From NCBI GenBank assembly GCA_034432655.1, contig DAOUBP010000049.1:1-11781 (forward strand): a stretch of DNA of 11,781 bases, written 5' to 3'. Shown here piece after piece: positions 1 through 5,618 of this stretch; the first letter of the stretch is position 1; every line of letters starts with the position of its first letter. Both the position numbers and the translations under genes were made by a program. This DNA is from DAOUBP01 sp034432655. Lineage in GTDB: Bacteria > Chloroflexota > Anaerolineae > CG2-30-64-16. The notes under the pieces are model-generated. The model ran no database searches, had not been told where the DNA came from, and saw only the letters and a program-made list of their open reading frames with translations.

Positions 1-617
1 CCGACGACCATCCCACCCTGCGCGGGGGCCTGCGCGTTTTACTGGCGCAGGCGCCTGACATCGAGGTGGTGGCCGAGGCGGACACCGGCCCCGAGGCGCT
101 GGCGCAGAGCGCGGCGTTGCTGCCCGATGTGGCCCTGCTGGACTGCGTGCTGCCGGAGCTGGACGGCCCCGCGGTCGCAGCCGAGATCCGGCGTCGCGGG
201 CTGCCCGTGCGCGTGCTGGCCCTGAGCGGCCACGATGATGCCCATTTCCTGGCCGCGATGCTGGACGCCGGCGCGCTCGGCTACCTGTCGAAGGCGGAAC
301 CGCAGGCGGTCATCCTGGCCGCGCTACGGCGCGTGGCGCGCGGGGAGCAGGTGTGGCGTCCCGATCAGCTGGCGTGCATCGCGCAGTGGCACGTCGCGGT
401 GCAGCGCCCGTGGACGAGCCTGACCGAACGCGAGCGCGCCCTGCTGCTGGCGGTGAGCCGCGGCGAGAGCAATCGTGATATTGCGCAGCGCCTGCACATT
501 ACCGAGCGGACGGTCGAGTTCCACGTGAGCAACGTGTTGGGCAAGCTGGCGTTGCCCGCGCGCGCCGCGGCGGTCCCCTGGGTGAAGGATCATGCAGTCG
601 AGCGCTGGGGTGTGTGA
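1..617 (+). CDS. NarL/LuxR-type response regulator (5' end cut by window edge)
   Basis: Two-component response regulator: a phosphorylated receiver domain controls a LuxR-type DNA-binding domain in the cytoplasm. The frame is already open at base 3, and 204 residues are visible, so only a few N-terminal residues are missing for a family usually near 210 aa. The visible protein starts with the acidic pocket DDHPTLR. The phospho-acceptor Asp is in LLDCVLP (visible residue 47), the conserved Ser is in LALSGH, and the conserved Lys is in YLSK (about residue 97). A linker leads to the helix-turn-helix, about residues 140-182, with LTERERALLLAVSRGESN and ITERTVEFHVSNVLGKL. All key receiver residues are present, so it is probably functional. 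Its 3' end is duplicated twice downstream, each time in front of a secreted-protein gene. No sensor kinase is in the window; its partner may lie upstream. Family assignment is firm; the regulon is inferred. Confidence 0.95.
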   Translation, partial: DDHPTLRGGLRVLLAQAPDIEVVAEADTGPEALAQSAALLPDVALLDCVLPELDGPAVAAEIRRRGLPVRVLALSGHDDAHFLAAMLDAGALGYLSKAEPQAVILAALRRVARGEQVWRPDQLACIAQWHVAVQRPWTSLTERERALLLAVSRGESNRDIAQRLHITERTVEFHVSNVLGKLALPARAAAVPWVKDHAVERWGV

Positions 618-637
618 GTCGGAAAGTCCCGCCAAAG

Positions 638-682
638 ACTGGTGTTTTCCACAGTGACAAGCGGTTTTCTTCGTGCTACAGT
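638..682 (+). promoter_or_regulatory. Promoter 1 with candidate activator site
   Basis: A -35 GTGACA (654-659), a 17-bp spacer and a -10 TACAGT (677-682) are preceded by TGC, an extended -10. The same -35, spacing and near-identical -10 recur in front of the two other cargo genes. Upstream and overlapping the -35 lies ACTGGTGTTTTCCACAGT (638-655), an imperfect inverted repeat (ACT/AGT and GTG/CAC with one bulged G), identical in all three copies. If transcription starts about 7 nt after the -10 box, its centre is near -42, where class II activators bind. Binding by the adjacent response regulator is an inference. Confidence 0.75.
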
Positions 683-690
683 GAGCGTGC

Positions 691-707
691 CACCGGGAAG
701 ACCGGTG
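691..707 (+). promoter_or_regulatory. 5'-UTR stem-loop 1
   Basis: Arms CACCGG (691-696) and CCGGTG (702-707) pair perfectly around the loop GAAGA. It would sit at the very 5' end of the cargo 1 transcript, ahead of the ribosome binding site GGAGG (724-728). The stem is kept in module 2 with one G·U pair and in module 3 with one mismatch. Protection of the mRNA 5' end is a plausible role, inferred only from position. Confidence 0.5.
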
Positions 708-732
708 AGTATCACACTAACCCGGAGGAACC

Positions 733-1827
733 ATGAAGAAGTTGCGCGTCCCACTTGTCCTGTTGTTGGTTGGCTTGTTGCTGGTGAGCACTATCTCCAG
801 CGTCTGGGCGCAGGAGCCCGTGCCACAGGCCGCCTCACCTGATGCGATGACAAATCGGCCTGGCCCTGACAAGACAGACAAGTTGCGCATCTATCCTGAG
901 GATTTGAGTGAGTTTGGCTCCGCGATCGTTCTGAGCATCGATGAGAGCCTTCCTACGAACAGCGACGCCCAGGAATTAACGGTGCAGGGCGCGACAAGCG
1001 CTGTGGGATCGGCATTTGTTATCGTGGCCAATCGCGAGGACGCGATAGGGCTGCGTATTACAGCGAATGAGTACAGTTTTGCAAACGATCAACAGGTAGT
1101 ATCGCAGTTGACTGAAAAGGTAGCCTTCAAGCATATTGCCGAACAGGGGCTTATTCCCTCCACCACCGAGATCAACCTGCAAGCGTCTATGATACCCCAG
1201 AGTGAAGCGTTCTCTGATTCTCGAACAGATGTGTTCATGCGCCCGGATGTAGACCACGCATTCACGTTTCGGATATTTCGCACCGTTACTCCAGAAGCGG
1301 ATCTTTCTTATTGGTTGATTGTGCATGGCAAAGATCGCCTTGCCGAGGTGAACATCGTCGGTACCGCTGAGATGGAGGCACGTATACAGGAGGTCGTGCG
1401 GGCATTACAGCACAAGATAGCCGCAGGTCAGCTTGGTGGAGCGACTTCTTATCGAAGCCAGCTCAGTGAGTCGCTGCAACTTGAGAAAACCTCTCGCGAT
1501 TTTGGTATCGCAGCAAGTCAGTGGGTTTCCCAGGTTTCAGCAAATGCATGGCTCCAAGAATATCGTGATGGCTCGATGCATTGGTTAGCAACATGGTGGG
1601 GTTTGGTTGATGCGAGGAATCCTACGTTTATGGGCAATCCGTGTGGAGCATCGTCAGTAATATACGGGTGTATTTCGCAATGGACTTGGTGGTATAAGTG
1701 GCCCGATAGTAAACTTGGGGTACCAGGGTCAACATATCTTTGGCTATACCCTTACGGGTCGTACTCCTACAATCTCGTATGGAATATCGCTAATTACAGA
1801 GCTGATGGCTGGCAAACACCCCGCTGA
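733..1827 (+). CDS. Cargo 1: secreted protein of unknown function
   Basis: 364 aa. ATG is chosen because GGAGG lies 4 nt upstream and a classic signal peptide follows: Lys-Lys, a long Leu/Val core, and VWA before Gln27 (cleavage A26/Q27). I do not recognise the family. The mature part starts with a Pro/Ala-rich stretch, then a soluble region of about residues 50-220 without membrane segments. The C-terminal region, about 275-364, is rich in Trp and Tyr (WLATWWGL, QWTWWYKWP, YLWLYPYGSYSY). The only two cysteines of the mature protein are C304 and C313, which could form a disulfide. Transcribed from promoter 1 as the first gene after the response regulator. The gene is poorer in GC than the regulator, suggesting acquisition. 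An exported effector or surface protein are both possible; neither is shown. Confidence 0.85.
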   Translation: MKKLRVPLVLLLVGLLLVSTISSVWAQEPVPQAASPDAMTNRPGPDKTDKLRIYPEDLSEFGSAIVLSIDESLPTNSDAQELTVQGATSAVGSAFVIVANREDAIGLRITANEYSFANDQQVVSQLTEKVAFKHIAEQGLIPSTTEINLQASMIPQSEAFSDSRTDVFMRPDVDHAFTFRIFRTVTPEADLSYWLIVHGKDRLAEVNIVGTAEMEARIQEVVRALQHKIAAGQLGGATSYRSQLSESLQLEKTSRDFGIAASQWVSQVSANAWLQEYRDGSMHWLATWWGLVDARNPTFMGNPCGASSVIYGCISQWTWWYKWPDSKLGVPGSTYLWLYPYGSYSYNLVWNIANYRADGWQTPR

Positions 1828-1834
1828 GTCCTAA

Positions 1835-1892
1835 ATGGGTGACTTCCCACCATCCGTTGGTTGAACCAATAGGAATGTGGGGAGTCACCCAT
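1835..1892 (+). terminator. Long nested palindrome after cargo 1
   Basis: Outer arms ATGGGTGACTTCCCAC (1835-1850) and GTGGGGAGTCACCCAT (1877-1892) form a 16-bp stem with one G·U pair. Inside lies a smaller hairpin, TTGGTT-G-AACCAA (1857-1869). It begins 7 nt after the stop codon, so it probably ends or protects the cargo 1 transcript. No T-run follows, so intrinsic termination is uncertain. Confidence 0.55.
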
Positions 1893-1925
1893 GTGAGACT
1901 GTGGTCCTGCAGATGGCAGAGGGCA

Positions 1926-1953
1926 AGCCACTGACTTAGTCAGTGGCTATGAT
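1926..1953 (+). promoter_or_regulatory. Perfect 11-bp dyad abutting a -10 box (candidate operator/promoter)
   Basis: Arms AGCCACTGACT (1926-1936) and AGTCAGTGGCT (1938-1948) are exact reverse complements around one base. The right arm overlaps TATGAT (1948-1953), a good -10 hexamer, and the dyad occupies the place of the -35, where no TTGACA-like sequence is seen. A start near 1960 would give a leader of about 50 nt before the ATG at 2010. A dimeric regulator site is the likeliest reading; a terminator hairpin for cargo 1 is the alternative, but no T-run follows. Confidence 0.5.
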
Positions 1954-2009
1954 TGCTGGTGATTCTATCACATTGGTTGTCTTGCCTCTGGTTGTTGAGG
2001 TACCGCAAT

Positions 2010-2366
2010 ATGCCCAACCAAATTGAGTCCTTCGCAACGTTACTTCCCATAGCTTACGCATCGACTGGCATTGTTATCGTTGGTGCGGCACTTCTGGCCC
2101 GACGCTTTAGAGATTCAGACAGTGCCCTGTTTGTGCTTTCGCTGCTGGCTTGTTTGACCTCGGCCTGCTTCGGGCCCTTGGTGCGGCGCCTGCCTGAGGA
2201 GTTGGCCTTCATAGCCTTTGTAGCGGGGATTGGCCAAGTCGTTTTCATGCTGATTCTGGCTCTTGCTGCCAGCTTCAGACGACTCCTGCAGTGGCGTCGC
2301 ATCTGGCCGGGGATGAGTTTGTTATTAAGCCTGATCGCCGTGATGCTCTTTGTGGTTAATTTTTGA
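2010..2366 (+). CDS. Small four-helix membrane protein of unknown function
   Basis: 118 aa from the ATG at 2010, chosen because TTGAGG lies about 8 nt upstream; an in-frame TTG at 1953 would add 19 residues but has no ribosome binding site. Four hydrophobic segments are visible: about residues 12-28 (AYASTGIVIVGAALLA), 38-55 (SALFVLSLLACLTSACFG), 66-86 (AFIAFVAGIGQVVFMLILALA) and 98-117 (GMSLLLSLIAVMLFVVNF). Short basic loops (RRFR, RRLLQWRR) lie between them. I cannot place it in a family. It sits between cargo 1 and the second regulator remnant, on the same strand, with its own candidate promoter. An accessory or immunity partner of cargo 1 is conceivable by position only. Confidence 0.65.
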   Translation: MPNQIESFATLLPIAYASTGIVIVGAALLARRFRDSDSALFVLSLLACLTSACFGPLVRRLPEELAFIAFVAGIGQVVFMLILALAASFRRLLQWRRIWPGMSLLLSLIAVMLFVVNF

Positions 2367-2430
2367 TTGGGCGGACTTGGCCGTTTGCTACCTATTGCTC
2401 GGAGACACATTCCAGAACGGACAGAACATC

Positions 2431-2610
2431 CTTGCTAGCGGTGAGCCGCGGTGGCAATAATCGTGACATTGCGCGGCAACTACACATCACCGAGCGGACG
2501 GTCGAGTTCCACGTGAGCAACGTGTTGGGCAAGCTGGCGTTGCCCGCGCGCGCCGCGGCGGTCGCCTGGGTGAAGGAGCGCAGTCGAGCGCTGGGGCGTG
2601 TGAGCGCAAT
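2431..2610 (+). pseudogene. Regulator remnant, copy 2 (HTH tail only)
   Basis: Encodes the C-terminal helix-turn-helix of the response regulator (LLAVSRGGNNRDIARQL, then ITERTVEFHVSNVLGKL) with no receiver domain. Bases 2489-2563 are identical to 501-575. Upstream the similarity breaks up at about 2431, close behind the membrane-protein gene. Over 2441-2488, four codon differences from copy 1 are synonymous and four are not, so it seems to derive from a divergent paralogue rather than from a recent copy of the intact gene. It has no convincing ribosome binding site and lacks the regulator stop codon because of a 2-nt indel. Its frame drifts into cargo 2 out of frame and stops at 2863. Probably kept because it carries promoter 2. 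Confidence 0.85.
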
Positions 2611-2622
2611 TTCGGTCAAAAG

Positions 2623-2667
2623 ACTGGTGTTTTCCACAGTGACAAGTCGTCGCGACCGTGCTAGAGT
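2623..2667 (+). promoter_or_regulatory. Promoter 2 with candidate activator site
   Basis: The inverted repeat ACTGGTGTTTTCCACAGT (2623-2640) is identical to promoters 1 and 3. It is followed by -35 GTGACA (2639-2644), a 17-bp spacer and -10 TAGAGT (2662-2667) with the upstream TGC. Exactly 50 nt separate the -10 box from the ATG of cargo 2, as in module 1. Confidence 0.75.
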
Positions 2668-2675
2668 GAGCGTGC

Positions 2676-2692
2676 CACCGGAAAGTTCGGTG
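2676..2692 (+). promoter_or_regulatory. 5'-UTR stem-loop 2
   Basis: CACCGG (2676-2681) pairs with TCGGTG (2687-2692) around AAAGT. The innermost pair is G·U instead of the G-C of module 1. The stem survives although loop and arm bases have changed. Confidence 0.45.
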
Positions 2693-2717
2693 AGTAACAT
2701 CGTTCGTGGAGGTTCAC

Positions 2718-4055
2718 ATGGGCAAGCAGAAGTGGTTTGCGATGTTCGTGCTGGCGGCACTGTTGTTGAGCGCGGTGCTGCCGCCGGTGATGGCGCAGGA
2801 GGCCCTGCCAGCACAAGTAGACACGATTGTGGCGCCCCAAAAGATGGCCGATCAAGGGATTGATGAACCCTATCAGTTTCCGATTGTTCCAGGTTCACCT
2901 GTATGGGAGACTTTCACAACCCACCAGGATATGCTCGACGCCACGCAGGTTCCAGACAATGTGTTGGAGTCCCTATCAACAACAGCGCTCATTAGGACTG
3001 TGATGGACTATCCGCTCCTTGGTGACATGTATTTGTACAATACTGTTCAACAAGGATTTGACGCGACGACACGTCAGTTTCATGCCTTGCAAGCGTTGAT
3101 TGCGCGGGATGATGTTGGGACGAAAGCTCTTGAAGAGTACCTCACGTTTTCGGCGATAGCAATATCTACGAGATCCGATCAGGCGGTCGAGGGGCAAACC
3201 GCCAGGGAACGATTCTATGAAACCCTGAAGTTGCATTTCGTCGAGACAGTGCTGGCGCAGGATTCCATCTTGGGTAGCCTGACCGCTGAACAGAAGCAAA
3301 CTCTATTCAGGGCGGCAAGCAACAGGCTTGCCCAAGTTCAAAAGAACATTAAGGAGCTTGGCCCAGCCGCTCAAGAGTCCCCCTTGTGGTTGATAGGTAA
3401 GCTCCTACGTAAAGAAGATCTGGGTTTTGCGAGGCGGGTTCAAGAAGATGAGGCCTTAAGCCGCTTTCTGGAAGGCGGCTTCAACGCAAACGATCAAATA
3501 CTCAATGAGATTCAAGGGGTTGCTCAGGGTAAGCTAGACAGCGTGTCTGTGGGACCACATGCTCCGACGGCACTGGCGATTCAACCAGACGATTATAGTG
3601 TTACCTGGGTAAAGACACCTAACGGCAGCACGGTCCCAGGGACAGAACAAACGACCTACGAGCTTATGCCAGGCGAGATCACCGGTTGGAATAACTATGT
3701 CCAGGTGAATTATCCCTGCGCCACAAGACTTCGCGACGCCACTAGAAGGTATAACTGCCATTCATATGCCTGGTATAGCCAAGTGTCTTGGAATACGATT
3801 TGGATGTATCATCCAGGAGATGACATATACTGGGGAGATGGGAGCTATACCTTCAGCAAGCGGATTCAATACGCATGTGTTGGGCCAAATGCCGCTCCAA
3901 ATGGTGCAAAGGTCTCTTATGAGTGGGATGATCATTCGGCGATCTACTACACCAATGGTTGGATGCAGTCTAAGTGGGGCGTTGGTCCATTGGTGCAACA
4001 CAACTCAGCGTGCGTTCCATACAACTCATCTTCATTGGCCTTTTACGTACGCTAG
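2718..4055 (+). CDS. Cargo 2: secreted protein with C-terminal Cys/His motif domain
   Basis: 445 aa. ATG is chosen because GGAGG lies 5 nt upstream and a signal peptide follows (Lys-rich start, hydrophobic core, VMA, cleavage A26/Q27). Residues about 60-285 look mostly helical and have no recognised domain. The C-terminal 100 residues carry an ordered set of motifs: YNCHSYAWY (C347, H348), YHPGDDIYWGDGSYTF, DDHSAIYYT (H406), SKWGVGPLVQH (W420, H428) and C432 in ACVPYN. From memory, this order resembles an uncharacterised C-terminal domain of secreted Gram-positive proteins. A Cys-His hydrolase of NlpC/P60 or amidase type is possible but unproven. The stop codon TAG is partly supplied by the MITE-like element that follows. 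Composition changes near the cleavage site: 60 of the first 93 coding bases are G/C, then 50 of the next 100. Confidence 0.85.
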   Translation: MGKQKWFAMFVLAALLLSAVLPPVMAQEALPAQVDTIVAPQKMADQGIDEPYQFPIVPGSPVWETFTTHQDMLDATQVPDNVLESLSTTALIRTVMDYPLLGDMYLYNTVQQGFDATTRQFHALQALIARDDVGTKALEEYLTFSAIAISTRSDQAVEGQTARERFYETLKLHFVETVLAQDSILGSLTAEQKQTLFRAASNRLAQVQKNIKELGPAAQESPLWLIGKLLRKEDLGFARRVQEDEALSRFLEGGFNANDQILNEIQGVAQGKLDSVSVGPHAPTALAIQPDDYSVTWVKTPNGSTVPGTEQTTYELMPGEITGWNNYVQVNYPCATRLRDATRRYNCHSYAWYSQVSWNTIWMYHPGDDIYWGDGSYTFSKRIQYACVGPNAAPNGAKVSYEWDDHSAIYYTNGWMQSKWGVGPLVQHNSACVPYNSSSLAFYVR

Positions 4056-4197
4056 GAGAGTGCTGAAAAAGTCCCCCTGCGCAGGGTGTCTCGTTTCGAC
4101 ACATACTACTGGTAGTAGTACTGCGCCGGAAATGCCCATAAATAGTAGCTCGCCTGATGGCATCCTGCACGAAACAGGGGTTTTTTCAGCAGCCTCC
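4055..4197. mobile_element. 143-bp MITE-like element inserted in the cargo 2 stop codon
   Basis: Terminal inverted repeats: left GGAGAGTGCTGAAAAAGT (from 4055), right (reverse complement of the end at 4197) GGAGGCTGCTGAAAAAAC. Both are followed by C-rich sequence ending in CTG. The element is flanked by TA (4053-4054) and TA (4198-4199), a likely target duplication. No coding capacity. Short internal hairpins are visible: GTGTC/GACAC near 4087-4103 and TACTAC/GTAGTA near 4105-4118. Removing it and one TA restores CGC TAA GGC, so the insertion turned a TAA stop into TAG without changing the protein. The parent insertion sequence is not in the window. Confidence 0.75.
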
Positions 4198-4271
4198 TAA
4201 GGCACTTGGTCGTGCTCTCGAATGTCTAGGGCGTGTTTGCAAAATAGGTCAGGCTATGTAAACTCGGTGGT

Positions 4272-5077
4272 ATGAACCGAGGAGACCTGACGAATGAGCA
4301 GTGGGAGCAGCTCGCCCCGCTCCTCCCACCCCAGAAACCGCCCCGGGGGCGGCCCGCCGCCGATCATCGGCGGATCTTGAACGGCATCCTATGGATCCTG
4401 CGCACGGGGGTGCCGTGGCGGGACTTGCCGGAGCGTTACGGCGCCTGGCAGACCGTCGCCAGTCGCTTCTACCGCTGGCGACAAGCGGGCATCTGGGACC
4501 ACTTGTTTGCCGCCGTGCAGCAACACGCCGACGCCGCAGGCGAGATCGATTGGACCCTCCACTTTGTCGATAGCACCATCGTGCGGGCGCATCAGCACGC
4601 CGCTGGTGCAAAGGGGGGGACCCTCAAACCGAAGCCTTAGGCCGCAGCCGAGGCGGTTTCAGCACGAAAGTGCATGTCCGCGCCGAGGGCAACGGCAAGT
4701 TGCTCACCCTGGCCCTGACGCCTGGCCAGCAACACGATGCCACGATGTTCGAGACGCTGCTCAGCCAAGGGGCAGTCAAACGCTCTGGCCCGGGTCGACC
4801 GAAGCTGCGGCCCCAGCGCATCGCAGGTGACAAGGGCTACAGTAGCCGCAAGATTCGCACCTTTACGCGGCGACGGCGGATCCGAATCACTATCCCGCAC
4901 CGCCGCAATGAGCGCCATCGCGGTCCGTTCGACCGCACGATCTACAAGCAACGCAATCGCGTTGAGCGCTTATTCAGCCGGATGAAACAGTTCCGGCGCC
5001 TGGCCACTCGGTACGAAAAACGGGCCGAGAACTACCGAGCCATGTGGCTCATCGCCGCCACCATCTTGTGGCTATGA
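4272..5077 (+). CDS. IS5-family DDE transposase made by -1 frameshift
   Basis: Cuts and joins the element's ends. Two overlapping frames: orfA from the ATG at 4272 to a stop at 4640 (122 aa), and orfB in the -1 frame to 5077. Shifting at 4613-4619 gives a 268-aa product, normal for this group. The N-terminus carries the group's usual start (LTNEQWEQLAPLLPP) and the RTGVPWRDLPERYG motif. Catalytic residues are D100 (HFVDSTIV), D187 (AGDKGYSS) and E232 (RNRVERLFSRMK), the last with the Y-(2)-R-(3)-E-(6)-K style context of IS5 enzymes. After the shift the sequence continues as DPQTEALGRSRGGFSTKVHV, the family's normal junction, which supports programmed frameshifting rather than a broken gene. 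Transposase identity is certain; expression level is unknown. Confidence 0.93.
4610..4619 (+). other. Programmed -1 ribosomal frameshift site
   Basis: AAA followed by seven G residues (4613-4619). In the incoming frame the codons are AAG GGG GGG; slipping back one base on the G-run enters the orfB frame at 4619. Homopolymer slippage is the known expression mode of many IS427-group transposases. A sequencing error in the G-run would look the same. Confidence 0.7.
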
Positions 5078-5101
5078 TTTGCAAACACACCCTAGTCTTT
5101 G

Positions 5102-5126
5102 ACAGCCCCGGTTCCACCAGGGCTGT
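5102..5126 (+). terminator. Likely original terminator of module 2
   Basis: ACAGCCC (5102-5108) pairs with GGGCTGT (5120-5126) and is followed by TTTC. Without the MITE-like element and the IS it would lie about 40 nt after the cargo 2 stop codon, where a terminator is expected. The T-run is short. Confidence 0.5.
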
Positions 5127-5175
5127 TTCGCGCCAAAGGTTGATATTCCCACAAATTACAAACGATCCTATTTGT

Positions 5176-5515
5176 GCTGTCGGAAGAACCCCATGGCCGC
5201 GACCCTGGACGCGGTGCGTCGCGCCGGCCGTGGGGAAGCAGTGTGGCAGCCCGCGCAGCTGGCGCGCATCGCGCAGTGGCGCGCCGCGGTGCAGCGCCCC
5301 TGGACGAGCCTGACCGAACGCGAGCGCGCCCTGCTGCTGGCAGTGAGCCACGGCGAAAGCAACCGTGACATCGCGCGGCGGCTGCACATCACCGAGCGGA
5401 CGGTCGAGTTCCACATGGGCAACGTGTTGGGCAAGCTGGCGTTGCCCTCGCGCGCCGCGGCGGTCGCCTGGGTGAAGGAGCGCAGTCGAACGCTGGGGCG
5501 TGTGAGCGCAATTTC
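5176..5515 (+). pseudogene. Regulator remnant, copy 3 (end of receiver + HTH)
   Basis: From 5193 it encodes the last receiver helix, linker and complete helix-turn-helix (AATLDAVRRAGRGEAVW, IAQW, PWTSLTERERALLLAVSHG, ITERTVEFHMGNVLGKL), in step with visible residues 103 to about 195 of the intact regulator. Bases 5176-5192 look like the preceding LS..EP stretch in another frame, so a small deletion marks the broken end. Compared with copy 1 over 5343-5390, six codon differences are synonymous and two are not. As in copy 2, a 2-nt indel removes the stop codon; here the open frame runs on without a stop through promoter 3 and into cargo 3. No good ribosome binding site is seen for 5193. Confidence 0.85.
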
Positions 5516-5524
5516 GGCCAAAAG

Positions 5525-5569
5525 ACTGGTGTTTTCCACAGTGACAAGCGGTTCTCTTCGTGCTACAGT
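5525..5569 (+). promoter_or_regulatory. Promoter 3 with candidate activator site
   Basis: The inverted repeat (5525-5542), -35 GTGACA (5541-5546), 17-bp spacer and -10 TACAGT (5564-5569) are as in promoter 1. The ATG of cargo 3 follows the -10 box after 49 nt. The leader hairpin is weaker here: CCCCGG (5578-5583) against CCGGTG (5589-5594), with one C/T mismatch. Confidence 0.75.
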
Positions 5570-5618
5570 GAGCGTACCCCCGGGGAGACCGGTGAGAATC
5601 TTAACAAGGGAGGCTTTC

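Larger units (their letters stand above)
453..710 (+). repeat. Constant block copy 1 (regulator 3' end + promoter + leader)
   Basis: Copy 1 of a direct repeat that recurs at about 2431-2696 and 5176-5596. It contains the recognition-helix half of the response regulator gene, the intergenic promoter and the first part of the 5' UTR. Bases 501-575 are identical to 2489-2563. The similarity fades about 20 nt before the start codon of the downstream secreted-protein gene. Copies 2 and 3 share a 2-nt deletion relative to copy 1 near base 590, which removes the regulator's stop codon from their frame. Confidence 0.9.
2431..2696 (+). repeat. Constant block copy 2
   Basis: Direct repeat of 453-710. 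The region from the helix-turn-helix to the -35 box is nearly identical to copy 3. The promoter spacer (2645-2661) has diverged in sequence but keeps its length of exactly 17 bp, pointing to functional constraint on promoter geometry. Similarity ends about 20 nt before the cargo 2 start codon. Confidence 0.9.
4229..5092 (+). mobile_element. Intact IS5-family element (IS427-like), 864 bp
   Basis: Imperfect terminal inverted repeats: left GGGCGTGTTTGCAAAAT (from 4229), right, read inward from 5092, GGGTGTGTTTGCAAATC. TA flanks both ends (4227-4228 and 5093-5094), and the wider context reads CTAG on both sides, matching the short palindromic targets of this group. It contains a single transposase made by frameshifting, with all catalytic residues present, so it looks active. 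It sits between the MITE-like element and the original downstream DNA of module 2. Confidence 0.92.
5176..5596 (+). repeat. Constant block copy 3
   Basis: Longest truncated copy of the repeat also at 453-710 and 2431-2696. It is nearly identical to copy 2 from the helix-turn-helix to the -35 box, and closer to copy 1 in the promoter spacer (one difference in 17). This mosaic pattern fits exchange between copies. Homology ends about 20 nt before the cargo 3 ATG. Confidence 0.9.

Noticed and set aside
1835..1892. Integron attC site after a cassette gene
   Set aside because: Size and position fit loosely, but the conserved core (GTTRRRY and its complement) is not present at the ends and no integrase gene is seen.
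2363..2863. Regulator remnant 2 read as a 166-aa gene
   Set aside because: The start has no ribosome binding site, the receiver domain is absent, and the C-terminal third is cargo 2 read in the wrong frame.
3766..4200. Open frame overlapping the end of cargo 2 and the MITE-like element
   Set aside because: It shadows the cargo 2 frame and lies partly in a non-coding insertion; it has no ribosome binding site or domain.
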